From Thunnus maccoyii (Eukaryota; Chordata; Actinopteri; Scombriformes; Scombridae), in NCBI RefSeq assembly GCF_910596095.1, contig NC_056545.1, positions 25,009,067 to 25,073,066 of the forward strand: DNA of 64,000 bases. Direction: 5' to 3'. Position numbers and translations under genes: made by a program. The notes under the pieces were generated by a model. It worked only from the letters and a program-made list of their open reading frames with translations, had not been told where the DNA came from and did not search any database. Below are positions 27,901-38,700 of the stretch, in pieces; position 1 is the stretch's first letter, and every line of letters begins with the position of its first letter.

Positions 27901-28746
27901 TTGTTCTGCTGGTTGACTGTTTGCTGTAAACGGCTCCACAGCTGTCTAGTTTCTGATAAAAATGCACTTGATCAAAGGTGAAATTAAACACTTTAAAAGT
28001 AGAAGTTCACAAAAGCTATCAAATTAATGTAACATGAGTAAAGGTAAACTAGTTACAACACTTTTTGGTGTAAAATAACCTAAAATAATCCTCACACGCA
28101 AACAACAGACTAAAAATACAGCTGTAACATCCTTTTTCCCGTTAACATTTATTTTCACAGTGTAACCATCTCTTGGTATTAACATTAAATGAAGGAAGGC
28201 AAAGACAAATGCTGACTAGCAGCCAGACAAAGGAATCACATGTGAATTTCATTAGATGAGTTATCTGTCTACTTAAAACTAGTTCTGGCTCACTGAGTGG
28301 TGAAATGACATTTAGAGCATCTAGCAGGGTTTATGCACCAGTAAGTGTTCTTCATAGGTAGCTGGCAATTAGGCATGGTAAAACATCTCCAGTAACGTCT
28401 ATAATTCATCTTCTTGGCACGTGGAAGAGACAACATGGGCCGATTGTTTTGTCTAGTGTGTTAAAGGATTTCAATGGAAGCCAATCACATCCCTTTTTCA
28501 CAGCCCAGAATCTCCGCCTTGACATGCTGCCATTTCCTGCACAGACCGACAAAAGATGAGGACAAACTCAGACATTTTCCAATCAGTGTTCCTGGAGCTC
28601 GGCCACCACTCATTTAGGCTACAAGACGACCTTGACATGCAGTGGGCACATGCTGTATGAGAAGCCCAAACACACACAGCACAGCAGAGACAGAAAACAC
28701 ATACAGAACAATCCAAAAGCACCCAGACACAGCACCTCTTTGCCCA

Positions 28747-28811
<65 letters not shown>

Positions 28812-31654
28812 GTAGTGTCTGAGCTGTTGGCTGGTTACTACAGAGGCCGAGCTAATCCAGTTCCAGTGTTTAGTGCTGTGGAGCAGCTGGAAGCACATAA
28901 GCTCTTAACAAGTTAAGGTGAAAATGTTTTCTGGCAGGCGCCCTCCTCCTCCTCCTTCACACTTTACCTAGCAGCAGCTCACAATACAGCTCCTCCAATG
29001 ACACGTCCAACCTGGCGTGCACCACCGCAGCACACACGCTTTCACACTTCCACTGACTTCTACACACTTACATTAAACGTACGCAAACACGCTCACACAC
29101 TGCCGCTACTCTACATCACCCGACCCCAGCAGTGTGATATGAAGAAACACGCGACGAGGAATAATTTATATGGAAAACCACTATGTAGAAGAAACAGTTT
29201 TCAGTAGCTGAACTTAAACCGTCCCTGCCAGCCTGGCGACGGCTCACAGCACTGGGCTTCTAAGCGCCAGCAGCACTGGAAAGCAGCGCGTTCCAAGGAA
29301 AAGCTTTTGACAACATGGAGTAGCAACAGAAAACCCCACAGAAACTCCAGCACAAGTAGGGCAGTCTCTCTGGGAGCCTCCTCCTCCTCTGTCCTGTCCT
29401 GTCCTTCTCTGGTTCACTCACACAGCATCAACAAGAGCTCAGCTTGACTCTTCAGAGTGAGCCAAGAGCACACACCCTTCCACTCTGATGGAGCTCAATA
29501 TACAGTTAATAGTTGTCTTCTTCTACTCCAACACAAACACAGAGTGGAACTAATGGCTTCTGGGGCTTGCGTCTGTGTATTTATCACATACACACACAGA
29601 TTTGTGTTTCTGTGTGCGGGCAGGTTGTTGACAAGTTGAAAATGGAAGGCATCAGCAAAATGATGTGCACATCAGCGAGGAGTGGTGGAGTAATAAAGTG
29701 GCTCTGATGAAAACTTAATGGCCCCTTCACCTTTATTAATGGCTGTGGGAGCAGGATCGTGCGCTCGGGTTCACCGCCGTAATAACACGTGTAGCCCTGC
29801 GCAGAGAAGCAGCTCCATCAGCCAGGCGTTCACTAACACACTGGCAGGAAAGCTTCATAACTGGAAGACTCGCTAATTGACTTACTGACAACTGGCAAAG
29901 TGACTGCTGATTTTAGCCAAATGAGCCTTAAACACAGCGCAGCAAAACTTTGATTCAGTGAAGGACACACAGTAGCTGATATTTGAATGTGAATGAGATG
30001 AAAGATACATACAGAGGACCAAGTCTCTGTTGTGTTTGCTCTCTATCTGTCTCTGCAGTTTCAACACCTGTGTTTCCCTGTGAAAAGAATCCCAGGCGTT
30101 GCATTCTTCCCTCTTTGCAGATACTTGCTACAATCACCCAAGCAGCCACTTATTAATATCTCCCTTTCAAATGCTAATTCCCCCTCATACATAAATCATA
30201 CAGTAACTCCAGAGGTGGCTGGTATTCTGTAGCAGGTTTTTTTTTTTTTTTTAGACTTTTAGTGGGGGTTGCCAAGCTTGGGGGTCCAAAAAGCCTTCCT
30301 GTAATAATGAAATAAATTATTCCACCACTTGCATGAGCAGTAAGCGTCCCAGATACAATCTCCTAACAAGGCCTATTGTATTTCTAACTCTGGCACTGGG
30401 AAACAATCTGATTTGATAACAAAGCAGTCTTTTCCAAACTTTTTTTTAAGTCTCAAACAGATCCACACTGGCCCACAGACATTTGTGAGGATGTTTGTTG
30501 CTGGATATAACCGTGCAGCTGTTTACACCGTATGTGGGGAGACTGCATTGGGTAGGAAAACAGCCACTCGTGCATTTGCTAAATGGGTTCAATTTGACAA
30601 GAAGAGACCAAAATGAAATTTCTGCTTAGTAGGGAGCCCCGATCAGTGAGCAGCCTGCCAACCTAGTGCCACTTTAGCAGCTTTGATGAGTGTCTGCCAT
30701 GCTGCGCTGCAGATGCTGCTCTGTATGATACACCCCCAGATCAGTAATTTCTTCTGCATCACCCCAAATGTGTTTTTTTTTTTCCTCAAAGAAACTGACT
30801 CAGGAGGAGCATCAGAGCCACAGTAATAATGTTGTAGCGTCATTCAAGTTACTGTGACACATATGGCGTGTGCAGCGTGTATGTAGGCCTACAGCATGTG
30901 ACCGAGTACAGAGTTCCATCATGAGATGTCAGTTCACCTGAATGGCAGGGTCACTTTTTTCATCTGAGCCCAGAATTTACAAAAAAAACCCAAAAAACAA
31001 CTTATGAGGCTGATGGATGAGTAGATATTGGGAAATGTACATTATAACAAGTCATTTAAACTACCATTATAAGTTAAACATGTGGTGTTTTTTTTTAGAT
31101 TAATGATTTATTATGGACACAAATCATCTTGTTTGATCAAATATCTTAAATCAAGAGACATTTTCTTCAATGAGGTGTAATTCTCTTGATTTCGTAAAAT
31201 CATCAGTAGCAGTAATTAGGCTTGAGTCTGGATGCTCAGATTTGTTCATTTTTGCTGTAAGATACTCCTTAAAGATCGCTGCCCTGCTCCCAGTTCTCTC
31301 CTGGATCCTGTGATGCCACACAGCCTGCCATGCATTACCCACCCACATGCTCACATCCATCCACATGTGTCGGACATGGGTGTGCACGCTTACCTGCCAG
31401 GAGCTGGAGGGGATCTCTGCAAATTTACCCAGTCCCCCGAAGGTGTAGCATCGGTACATGTGATCCAGAGACTCCGAGCAGTGCCACAGCAAGCCGAAGC
31501 TCACGGAGTCCTTGTTGTTGTTGTGATGCTGGTGCTGGTGGTTGTTCCTCAGCTGGTCTTTAACAATCCAGGCAGGAGATATGAAACTGAAGCTGCAGAC
31601 GGCGACCAGAGCGGAGGAGAGGAGCACCCAGAAGCAGCCCACACAGCTGAACAT
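6814..31654 (-). CDS. lhfpl7: LHFPL-family tetraspan membrane protein, LHFPL7/TMEM211-like (partial gene, exons 1-2)
   Basis: Coding exons read on the minus strand: exon 1 31394-31654 (87 codons) and exon 2 6814-6952 (46 codons plus 1 nt). Exon 1 ends in phase 0 with donor CAG|GTAAGC and exon 2 starts after TTCTTCAG, so the join is in frame (...SSSWQ/TSAVLC...). Visible: a first membrane segment followed by PAW, an extracellular loop with spaced cysteines, then a second membrane segment. The split after a Trp in the loop matches the exon boundary of LHFPL genes. The P-x-G-x-C-x-R-R signature after TM2 resembles TMEM211/LHFPL7 more than LHFPL1-6, hence the symbol, which is tentative. The family includes hair-cell and synaptic partners, but the role of this member is not established. 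The 3' exons (TM3-TM4) lie outside the window. Confidence 0.72.
6961..6984. repeat. (CA)n tract next to the lhfpl7 exon 2 acceptor
   Basis: On the transcribed (minus) strand this is (TG)n ending about 9 nt before the acceptor of exon 2. Confidence 0.9.
7011..7250 (+). repeat. Teleost interspersed repeat, GCTGCAACGATTAATC family, copy 1
   Basis: It starts AAAGCTGCAACGATCAACC, then CCAGCTTCTCAATGC, AAACTGAATATTTTTGGAT, TTTTTCACTATTTTCTGACA, and ends TAACTAAACGATCAA. Block order is the same as in the two other copies in this window. Confidence 0.75.
7955..8002. repeat. (GT)n microsatellite, imperfect
   Basis: 20 bp of perfect GT continued by GTCT/GTAG variants. Confidence 0.9.
10110..10330 (+). 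repeat. Common teleost interspersed repeat fragment
   Basis: Order of motifs: GCCTTTATTATGGCAACAGTGG, GAAATGACAGGAAA, GGGGAGAGAGATGGGGAGTG, then TGCCAGATTTGAAACACGGA with an eroded B-box-like GRATTTGAAAC and a GTTGCGGTTATGTGG segment. Matches my memory of a high-copy fish repeat; the family name is not assigned. Confidence 0.55.
13195..13215. repeat. (GT)n microsatellite
   Basis: 21 bp of GT repeats. Confidence 0.9.
14240..14500 (+). repeat. High-copy teleost repeat fragment
   Basis: It contains CTCAACAACTGTTGGATGGA, TTGTCATGACATTTGG, ACAGATATGCATGGTGCC, GAGGATGAAGTCACCTGACT and TCCTCTAGTGATACCAGCACC, the order of a well-known unclassified teleost interspersed family. A second, weaker unit follows at about 14420. 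Confidence 0.6.
15914..15970 (+). repeat. 57-bp exact direct repeat, copy A
   Basis: Identical to 17172-17228. Starts ATTATGTTCCATCATGTTCT and ends TTATTTCATTCTATG. Flanks differ at both ends. Confidence 0.92.
17172..17228 (+). repeat. 57-bp exact direct repeat, copy B
   Basis: Identical to 15914-15970, 1,258 bp downstream in the same orientation. Confidence 0.92.
19643..19712. mobile_element. Minimal Tc1-like terminal-repeat palindrome
   Basis: The left arm CAGCACCAGTCAAACGCTTG plus GACACAC is inverted at 19686-19712 with 3 mismatches in 27 bp, separated by only 16 bp. The arm matches the CAGTCAAA-type GTTTGGACACACC terminus of fish Tc1/mariner elements. Apparently an internally deleted copy reduced to its two ends. 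Confidence 0.7.
23318..23341. repeat. (CA)n microsatellite
   Basis: 24 bp of CA repeats. Confidence 0.9.
23489..23650 (+). mobile_element. tRNA-derived SINE
   Basis: Box A TAGCTCAGGTGG (23497-23508) and an eroded box B GGGTCAATCTCC (23541-23552) with tRNA-like spacing, followed by a SINE body with TGTCCTTGAGCAAGACCCCTG. It is not a functional tRNA: the anticodon arm and acceptor pairing are absent. Confidence 0.8.
26485..26874. mobile_element. piggyBac-type MITE with TTAA target sites
   Basis: TTAA (26485-26488) is followed by AGGTGCAGTGTGTAGAATTT and AGCAGCATCTAGC. The right end is the inverted GCTAGATGCCACTAAATCC, TACATACTGGTCCT, then TTAA (26871-26874). The termini share about 30 bp with few mismatches and the element is 390 bp with no coding capacity. 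TTAA duplications are the hallmark of piggyBac insertion. Confidence 0.82.
28747..28808. repeat. (CA)n microsatellite, longest perfect one in the window
   Basis: About 30 perfect CA units. Confidence 0.97.
31394..31654 (-). CDS. lhfpl7: lhfpl7-like exon 1: N-terminus, TM1 and part of first extracellular loop
   Basis: The protein starts MFSCVGCFWVLLSSALVAV, a typical LHFPL start with almost no cytoplasmic N-tail before TM1 (about residues 6-28, ending FISPAWIV). The ATG at 31654 has A at -3 (GCCACGATG). An in-frame ATG 32 codons upstream (31750) has a poorer context and would add a non-conserved tail, so I reject it. The loop then holds a His/Asn-rich insert (NNHQHQHHNNN) encoded by a CAN-type triplet run, followed by a conserved-looking SFGLLWHC...RCYTF...GKFAEIPSSSWQ segment. 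The two Cys are the likely loop disulphide. Confidence 0.75.
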
Positions 31655-31812
31655 CGTGGCAGCTTGGGGCAGAAAGCCCGGAGACAGACCCAGATCGATC
31701 CCAAACCCGGCTTCTTCTTCTTTCTTCTCCCGGCCCAGGAGCGAATGCATTTGGAGCTCACACCTTCAAGAGCAGACTTCAACTTCAGCCCCTGACCAAC
31801 ACTACATCAGCA

Positions 31813-31842
31813 AATAATAATAGTAATAATAATAATAATAAT
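31813..31842. repeat. (AAT)n microsatellite
   Basis: AATAATAATAGTAATAATAA-type run in the 5' flank of the lhfpl7-like gene. Confidence 0.85.
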
Positions 31843-34670
31843 CACTGGACATCCGCAGCCCTGCGCGTGTGTGTCCAGAACATCTGGTCAGCAAAGAGAA
31901 AACACTAAGAAAACGTCCAAAACACATCAGCAGCTGGAGTGATGATGATACAATAAAGTCAAGTCATCCGCGCGTCCACTCAGGCTGGAAAAATGCCCAA
32001 ATCTGACACACACGCGCGCAAGATGTTTGTCACACCCAAAACTGGTTGCGCAGTTGACATGCCGGTGCAGGTGGAGGAGCAGGTTCATTCAGAGCCAGAA
32101 ACACAGACAGAAACATCTCCCTGTACCGCTGTCTGCCTTTTGCTCCTCTGAAGGTACTTGCTCTGCCTCAACACAGACAGCAACGCACTTTGCGTTTCAG
32201 AAAGAGTGCGTCTGGACAGCGTCAAGCTCACTGGGGTTAGAAAGACCACATTTCCGGATTTGATTTTCAAAGTGAAATCCAGAGAGAGAGACGGTGCAGT
32301 CAGCCTTCACAGCAAATCAAGGAATAATGTTAGAATATTATTCATATTTTCATAGAAATGTCTCAATTACAATTATATTATCAACAGCAACAACAGCTGC
32401 ACTTATGGGGACAAAATGTGGTCCAGATGTGGTCCAGCGCCACCCCCCCTGATGAGGCTCTCATCTGCTTCTGTGGAGGCTGAGGTTCAGTCAGCTGAAA
32501 TATTGGTTGGGTCAGTTATTGCCATCATTCAGTGCAGTATGTGGGGCAGAAGAAAGTGGGAGATGTGGGTCACAACAGGGATTGTGGAAACTTCACTGTG
32601 TTCCTACATAATAAGCAGCAGCCCTCTGGTGGGTCAGTTGAGACAAACTCATACTGTGTCCAACCAGACTTGACTCAAACCCACAGAAATTTGTTGTAAA
32701 TTCTCATGGAGGTCCCAGCATTTCCAAAGACACCAAATATGTCGAGCTGAATTTGGGGTGAAAGGTTGTAAAATGATGCACATGTAGAATATTTCCATCT
32801 AATGTAATTGCACGGCAATTAAAGAGCATGGAGTGTTGGGTTTGAATATTTCACAACAACAAAAGAGACAAAACTGTATGTTAAATATTTTGTAACACTA
32901 AAGTCCAATTAGATCATTCCAGCTCTTTGTTGGTAGGACAGGTTAGAGCCTGATAAGATAATTGCTTCAAGATATATTTAATGAAAACCTGCCTAACTTG
33001 AGCTTATGGAAAAACAAAATGCATCAAAAATGAATTGATGGATCATGTGAAATAATCTAGTTTGGTGTGTTAATATATTACATTCAAGTGTATCAACAAG
33101 TTCAAACAAGTTGATCTTTTGGAGAAGTGGATGTAAACATCCAGGTAGACCGACAGGTTTTTGTCACACAACCACAACAACACAAAGTCAACTCATAATG
33201 TGACATGTTTGAGGATTAAGGGAACCAGACTGTACATGTCGATAGTTAAATTCAGTCTGTTTGGGTACACTACATGTTTCTGTTAGAGCTGTGGCAGGAA
33301 ATCCTCTATGACCCCCTTGTTTAACAACATTACTTCTATTGTGAAGGTAAAAAACTTCATTTCCAGTATTTTCCTACACTGCCTCCTTCTCACTTGACAG
33401 AGCAGGTGTTTGTCCAAATTCACACTGCACTTTGTTAATGCACAATGTTAACTGATTTCATAAAGACACATCGTTGTGATAAAAACAGTGAATTAAAATA
33501 TTAATTTAACATTTTTAATCTCAATTAAATTGTATTTTCTGCCCAAACAAAATACCTCATAGCATGTAAATGTACAATAGAAGTTGCAGTTACAAGTGTG
33601 TGTAGGTCAATTATTATACCAGCCAATCAGAACTCAAGACAGGGACTGTCAGTTTATATTTAGGTGGACAGACTCTGCATGTACAGGTGTCCTCAGTCTG
33701 GAAACCACAGTCAGCTGGTGTAGCAGCAAGTAGCAAGCATGCTGTGAAATGAATTTCACACAGCTATATGTGGCACTCTAATTAGCTTTAGTAGATTAGT
33801 GTTATCCAGGAGAAAATACATACAATTAACAAATTAGCTGTAAATTAAATCTATTTAGCTGTAAACTGTGCTGGGGTATTTACAGAGTAGATATAGAGCT
33901 GTTGTACCATTAATTGTTCACACACAGTGAGAGACAACAATGACTCCTCTAAAAATGCATTCATAGGGCCAACTTTGAGCCATTTGACTTCAATTATATT
34001 TTACAATTTGTGGATTTTCTGGACATGTAGACTTACTCCAAGAGTAGCCTTATTGTTAGAAAAAAGTAGACATAACTTAAGTTGTATTCTTAATGTTAGA
34101 AATCATATACAGTCTCATCAGTGGGCGTCTTTTGTTTTGCTTTAACATAAGCACTGCAATCAACACTGCCCCCGCCTGGTGAAGGGTGATGATTGTCCAC
34201 CCTAAAGCTGTCAGTACTGGGGTCACTACTCTCCCCACGTTTGAACTATAACACTGTTTTCAAGTCAGTCTGCCTGTAAACATAATACATTTAACTGTAT
34301 CAAAAAAATAACCACAGCTTGCAGTATTACACCAGCACTTCAGCTACAATATGTTTTTGTTTTTAAAAAGAGCACAGACAAAAACATTTCATAATATATG
34401 TATTTAAATCAAACACAATTTAAATATATTATAGATTAAGTACACATACATGTCAGAAAACATTAGTGGTACATAGTACCAAAACTCTTTTCTGGTTCTT
34501 TTCCACATCTTGGTAAGGCTCAAAAGAAATTAAAAAAAGTTTAATTCACTGAGCACACTATCCAGTTGACCAGTCTAGCCATCACTGACGCTTGATTCAG
34601 TGATGCATACAAAAAAAAAACCACCATTAAAAAAGGACTAACATTAATATATGGGGTAAACCAGAAATCT

Positions 34671-34700
34671 ACATATATATACTATATATATATATATATA
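34671..34700. repeat. (AT)n repeat
   Basis: ACATATATATACTATATATA-type run. Confidence 0.9.
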
Positions 34701-35398
34701 GAACATGGAGATTGGAGTTTTCCATCACAATTGGAGCAGTTCGGTTCATTAGGGAGTATTTCTTCTTCTAAGCTTTATAAAGGTGCCGGGAGGTTCCTAT
34801 AGGAAGTCGGCCAGTCCGAGAACAGAATAAGATCCTTCTCTGTTTCATTGTCACATTTGCAGATGTTCTACAGTACGTAATTGTCCAGAGTAGGACAGCT
34901 TACATCAGTGAATAGCAGACAAAACAACTCCAGGCATGAGGGAAGCATATGCAAAAACTGTACGACACTCCAAACCGATGATTTTCATCTGCTTAAGCCT
35001 GAAGTGGCTGACCCTTAGGAGAGAATTTCATCTAAAAACAAGGAATGGTTATAAAAGGTGTGGGGAGGTGTGTCATCAGGGGGTAATTCAGTCTTTGTGA
35101 CATCCTCCATAGGTCCGAGATAAGACATTTTTCAACAGTATGGCTACAGCAACGCAGTAATGGTCTTGACTGACATGCTGCCTCTTCGTGCCAGTGTCAT
35201 GTTGAATGTTTCCTTCCTCAGGAGTTGAGAAGTGACCTCAAGATGATGCGCTTTGCTTTGCTTTACTTTACTTGACTTTGCTTTGGGCGACGACATGTGT
35301 ACCTTTATAGTGTTATGGAGTTGGAAGATTGGAACAATGATGTATTTCAAGTTTTCCACTAGCCCATGCGTTAACAACTACTCACCCAAGCTCACAGC

Positions 35399-35455
35399 CT
35401 CACACACGCGCGCTCACACACACACATGCACAAATACATACACGCACACACACAC
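35399..35455. repeat. Imperfect CA-rich tract downstream of akap10
   Basis: CA repeats broken by GCGC and ATGCACAAATACAT, within the likely akap10 3' UTR. Confidence 0.8.
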
Positions 35456-35686
35456 GGTGGTTGGGGAGGTGATAAAATGCCTTGTTCGTTCTCAGAGTAA
35501 TGCAGTTCATTGCAGGGTGAACCCTGTGTACAGTTTGTCACAAGCTTGGCCGGCGTCTGCAGGGAGTGACGGTCCTTTGGTTCCTCAGCGGGGTCATAAC
35601 TGCAAACATACAAAAGAAAACACTTAGAAAAGAACTGTAGTCATTTCACACATCGCTGCACAGGAAACAGACAACTGACTGAGAGT

Positions 35687-35785
35687 TTATACCTTGGTGG
35701 ACTTGCCAGGGCTGTCGTGGTTTGACTGGTGAACAACGTCGTTGACAATCATCTTGGCAATCTGCCATGCCATCTCCTCCTGGGC
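35687..35785 (-). CDS. akap10: akap10 last exon: PKA-binding helix and C-terminal PDZ ligand
   Basis: It encodes residues 583-614. The stretch AQEEMAWQIAKMIVNDVV has the hydrophobic spacing (A-W-I-I-V-V) of the dual-specific D-AKAP2 helix that docks on the PKA regulatory dimer. It ends KSTKV then TAA (35687-35689). Human ends STKL, so the class I-type PDZ ligand is kept in type. The last codon GTA plus TAA also looks like a weak donor (AAG|GTATAA). I take it as the stop because the length matches the family. Confidence 0.9.
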   Translation of the reverse strand, partial: AQEEMAWQIAKMIVNDVVHQSNHDSPGKSTKV

Positions 35786-38700
35786 CTTGAAAGCAAGAGT
35801 CACAGCACAAACAACTTTAATTCATCACGGGCTTTTCATTAGATTATTTAATAAATCATACGTCATCCGCAAAGTGGATTTGATTACATGCCACTCATGA
35901 GCCTCAGACCACTGAATCATTTATGAGCATTTTAACATTTTGTAGTCTCACCTCATCTGAGTTGCCTTGGACCCACTTCTTCATGGCTTGAGAAAACATG
36001 GAACCTAAATGAAGAGAGAGAGAAGACGGAGTGAGACAAAAAGAGACGACATCTGTTAAGCAGACATCATAAACTGACCTGAATACACTGCCACAAGCTA
36101 CAGGCTAATCTGGCTTTCTCTGGGAAAGTGCTCTCAAAATTAACTCAAGGTGAGATAACCCTGACATATTTAGTGATTTGTTAGATTCTGCTTTTGAAAT
36201 GTGAATAATAATTTCTTAGCAGGCAGTTAACGGTACTGAATGAGAGTCGATGTTCGTGCTAGTTATTCTACAGTCAACATGTCTGGGACTCTGTTGTAGT
36301 CCTTGAGAAAACACTCAAAGACATGATAAATTAAGATATTTTATGTCATTTTGTGTTCCTGAAATCTAAGAGTAGTGGATGCTGTTTTTTTAAGGGAATG
36401 CTCTTAAATATTTCAGAAGGCTATGAGCTGTTAGGAGAATGGAAACAGCCACAAGCTAGATGTTTTTTACTGCAAGGAGAATGAGATAAAATATGACAGA
36501 GTGAGGGCAAAGACAGAATACTAAGACAGAGAGAGTCTAACAGGCAGAGGGGAGAAAAAAGTGGGAGTGTATCATGCCTTTGGATTTCTTCACATCCGGC
36601 TCTGGCTCTGCCTCCCTGATAAACTGGCCCAGCTCATTCACCTTCCCAAACGTCATCCTTCTGAGCAGACAGAGGAGAGGAGACCAATGAAAAGAGCAGA
36701 CAGAGCAAATGGGACAAAAGTGAGCCTCAGGTGCACACACACACGTACACAGGCATGTACATATCCCTGTACAGCTGTGTGTATCCATTCAATAACTGAC
36801 ATTTCTATGGGGAAAAAAAATCAAATCTGACATATTATAGCTTTGTCTGTCAGTATGATCCTTCTCTTGAATTCTGTTTTTTAAAGTACACTCATGAAAA
36901 CACTTTACGAGGGAGCATTAAATCCAAACAGCAGTCTGAAAATCAAAGAAACTTAAAAGGAGAGCAACATAAAAGTAAAAGACAAGAAGGGAACTTGAGG
37001 TAAATTAGCAAAAAATAAATTAGGTGATTTAACTAGTGTAAAGCCTAATTAGATATGCAACACTCACCCAGCATATGGCCTCTGGTACAGGGACTCGGGG
37101 TCCAGACTGGCAACGTCCACCGTTATCGCCTCATCAAAGTTTTTCAGGATCTTTATCGCTGCCTTTTTGACACCATGCTGTAGTGAAGATACCATGAACT
37201 GAATGTTTGGCAGCATTACAAGTAACATCATTTTTTTCTCTAGGAATACAACTAAATGATCACGACCCTTTGGCATTAACAAAAATATCTTCATAATTCA
37301 TCTAATGAGGCAGAACAGGTCTAAATGTCAGCAGACAGAAGAACACCCCCGCGGGGGCTGAAGATGTGGGTTAAGGTTTGGGTCACCTGAGTTTGAGAGC
37401 CCTCGCTGGCATTTGAACTTGGACGGTCGTTGTCCGCAGGCCCACCCTGACCCGGAGTGCTGACATTTACAAACTCATCCGCACGCACTGAGTTGATGAG
37501 GTCACTCAGGTATTTGTAGTAAAGGTTACTAGACAGGAAGCCTGGCATGTAGACCTGCGCAAACACAAGACAGGGTGAACTCTTAGAAAATAATGAGCTC
37601 TCTGATATATTTCTAGGTACAAGTTAAAAAGTTTGTTACTGACCTTTATGTGCTAACAACAGTGTTCAACTTCTATTTCATTAACTTAAAGCAGGTGCAT
37701 TTGTCAGTGGTGTAACAGGACAAGTTGTCAGTGACTTACAGTACAAAACCTTTCAATTAAATTCAAGAAAGAAGTTCATGGAGTACAGACAAAAGCGCCA
37801 TTTAACCACAATCTTAAAATATCACAATTTTCTCCTACTTTGCTGGACAATGAAACTGAACTCAAGGCTTTGTATTTCTTTGTTTAGGTTGCTTTTGTTT
37901 ATGTAGCTGCATATTCCATATTTCCTCACGTAGTGAAAGAACAGAAGAGAAAACCCATATTGAAAATAATGGAGTCCTTGGTGGGTGGCTTTTAGAGAAT
38001 CTGACCTTCTCCATGGTTGTCCAGGCCTGTCTGAGTGGAGTGGTGAAACAGTCGGGGAGAGGGCCTCCCTCTCGGCAGATATTCGACTCTATCTCCATCC
38101 GCACAGAGTCGCCAAAGCCCAGAGGGTTGGTGGCCTGGAGTGAGAAATACCTGGAAAGGAAACAGAGCAATGAAGGAGTTCAGATGAGGGTACTTATATT
38201 GATTTCAATCAGTACCTACAATACTACTTCTGGTTCAGAAAAAACCACAATAGCTTTACTGAAAAATTTGTGACTTGAAATGAGGCACAATAGAGCGAAT
38301 CCATATGACCTTCAGTAATTCTAAGAAAATGACATTTAATACAGGAAACAGCATCACTGTAAACACTGAACAGTTACAAGTCAAACCCCATCCCTTTGAC
38401 AAAAACAACTGGTATCTCTGAGCACAACAGCACAGCAAAGCAGCACCATGAAAACCTACTTATCGTATAGGATCATGGCATCATTTTGGGCCTCCTGACC
38501 ATCATACTGGCCCTTTTTAGCTGCAAGCTGGTTCTGGAAGTTGTCTGCCGCCAGCCAGAACTGCAATACATTCATCGCCTCCTCCTTTTCCATGTACTGC
38601 AGGGACGGAGATACAGAAGATGGAACAAATCAACTGAAAGTGTCTGTCATGATTCACTGTATGTGTACTAACTCTGTCAAATTAACATAATTATCACCCC

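Larger units (their letters stand above)
6953..31393 (-). other. 24.4-kb intron 1 of the lhfpl7-like gene
   Basis: Large intron between two phase-0-matched exons. It holds several repeats annotated separately (7011-7250, 10110-10330, 14240-14500, 19643-19712, 23489-23650, 26485-26874), microsatellites, a 57-bp exact direct repeat (15914-15970 and 17172-17228) and candidate conserved non-coding blocks (11400-11620, 22430-22760). I found no open reading frame in it with a recognisable protein family. Long first introns holding enhancers are usual in vertebrate developmental genes, but that use here is inference. Confidence 0.55.
31655..35686. other. Intergenic: lhfpl7 promoter side and akap10 3' UTR/flank
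   Basis: 31655-32300 is the CpG-richer 5' flank of the lhfpl7-like gene (minus strand) with an (AAT)n run at 31813-31842. 34300-35686 probably holds the akap10 3' UTR; a minus-strand ATTAAA at 34539-34544 is a possible poly(A) signal, though I cannot confirm it. An AT repeat lies at 34671-34700 and an imperfect CA tract at 35399-35455. I saw nothing recognisable between 32300 and 34300. Confidence 0.45.

Noticed and set aside
28498-28898. Overlapping frames rich in Val/Cys or Thr/His across CA repeats
   Set aside because: They are translations of the (CA)n/(GT)n microsatellite in different frames; no conserved protein and no splice context.
31655-31750. Upstream ATG adding 32 residues to the LHFPL protein
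   Set aside because: Weak start context (C at -3), and family members begin directly before TM1.
35253-35627. 124-codon plus frame next to akap10
   Set aside because: It crosses a CA repeat and the akap10 3' UTR in antisense; no homology.
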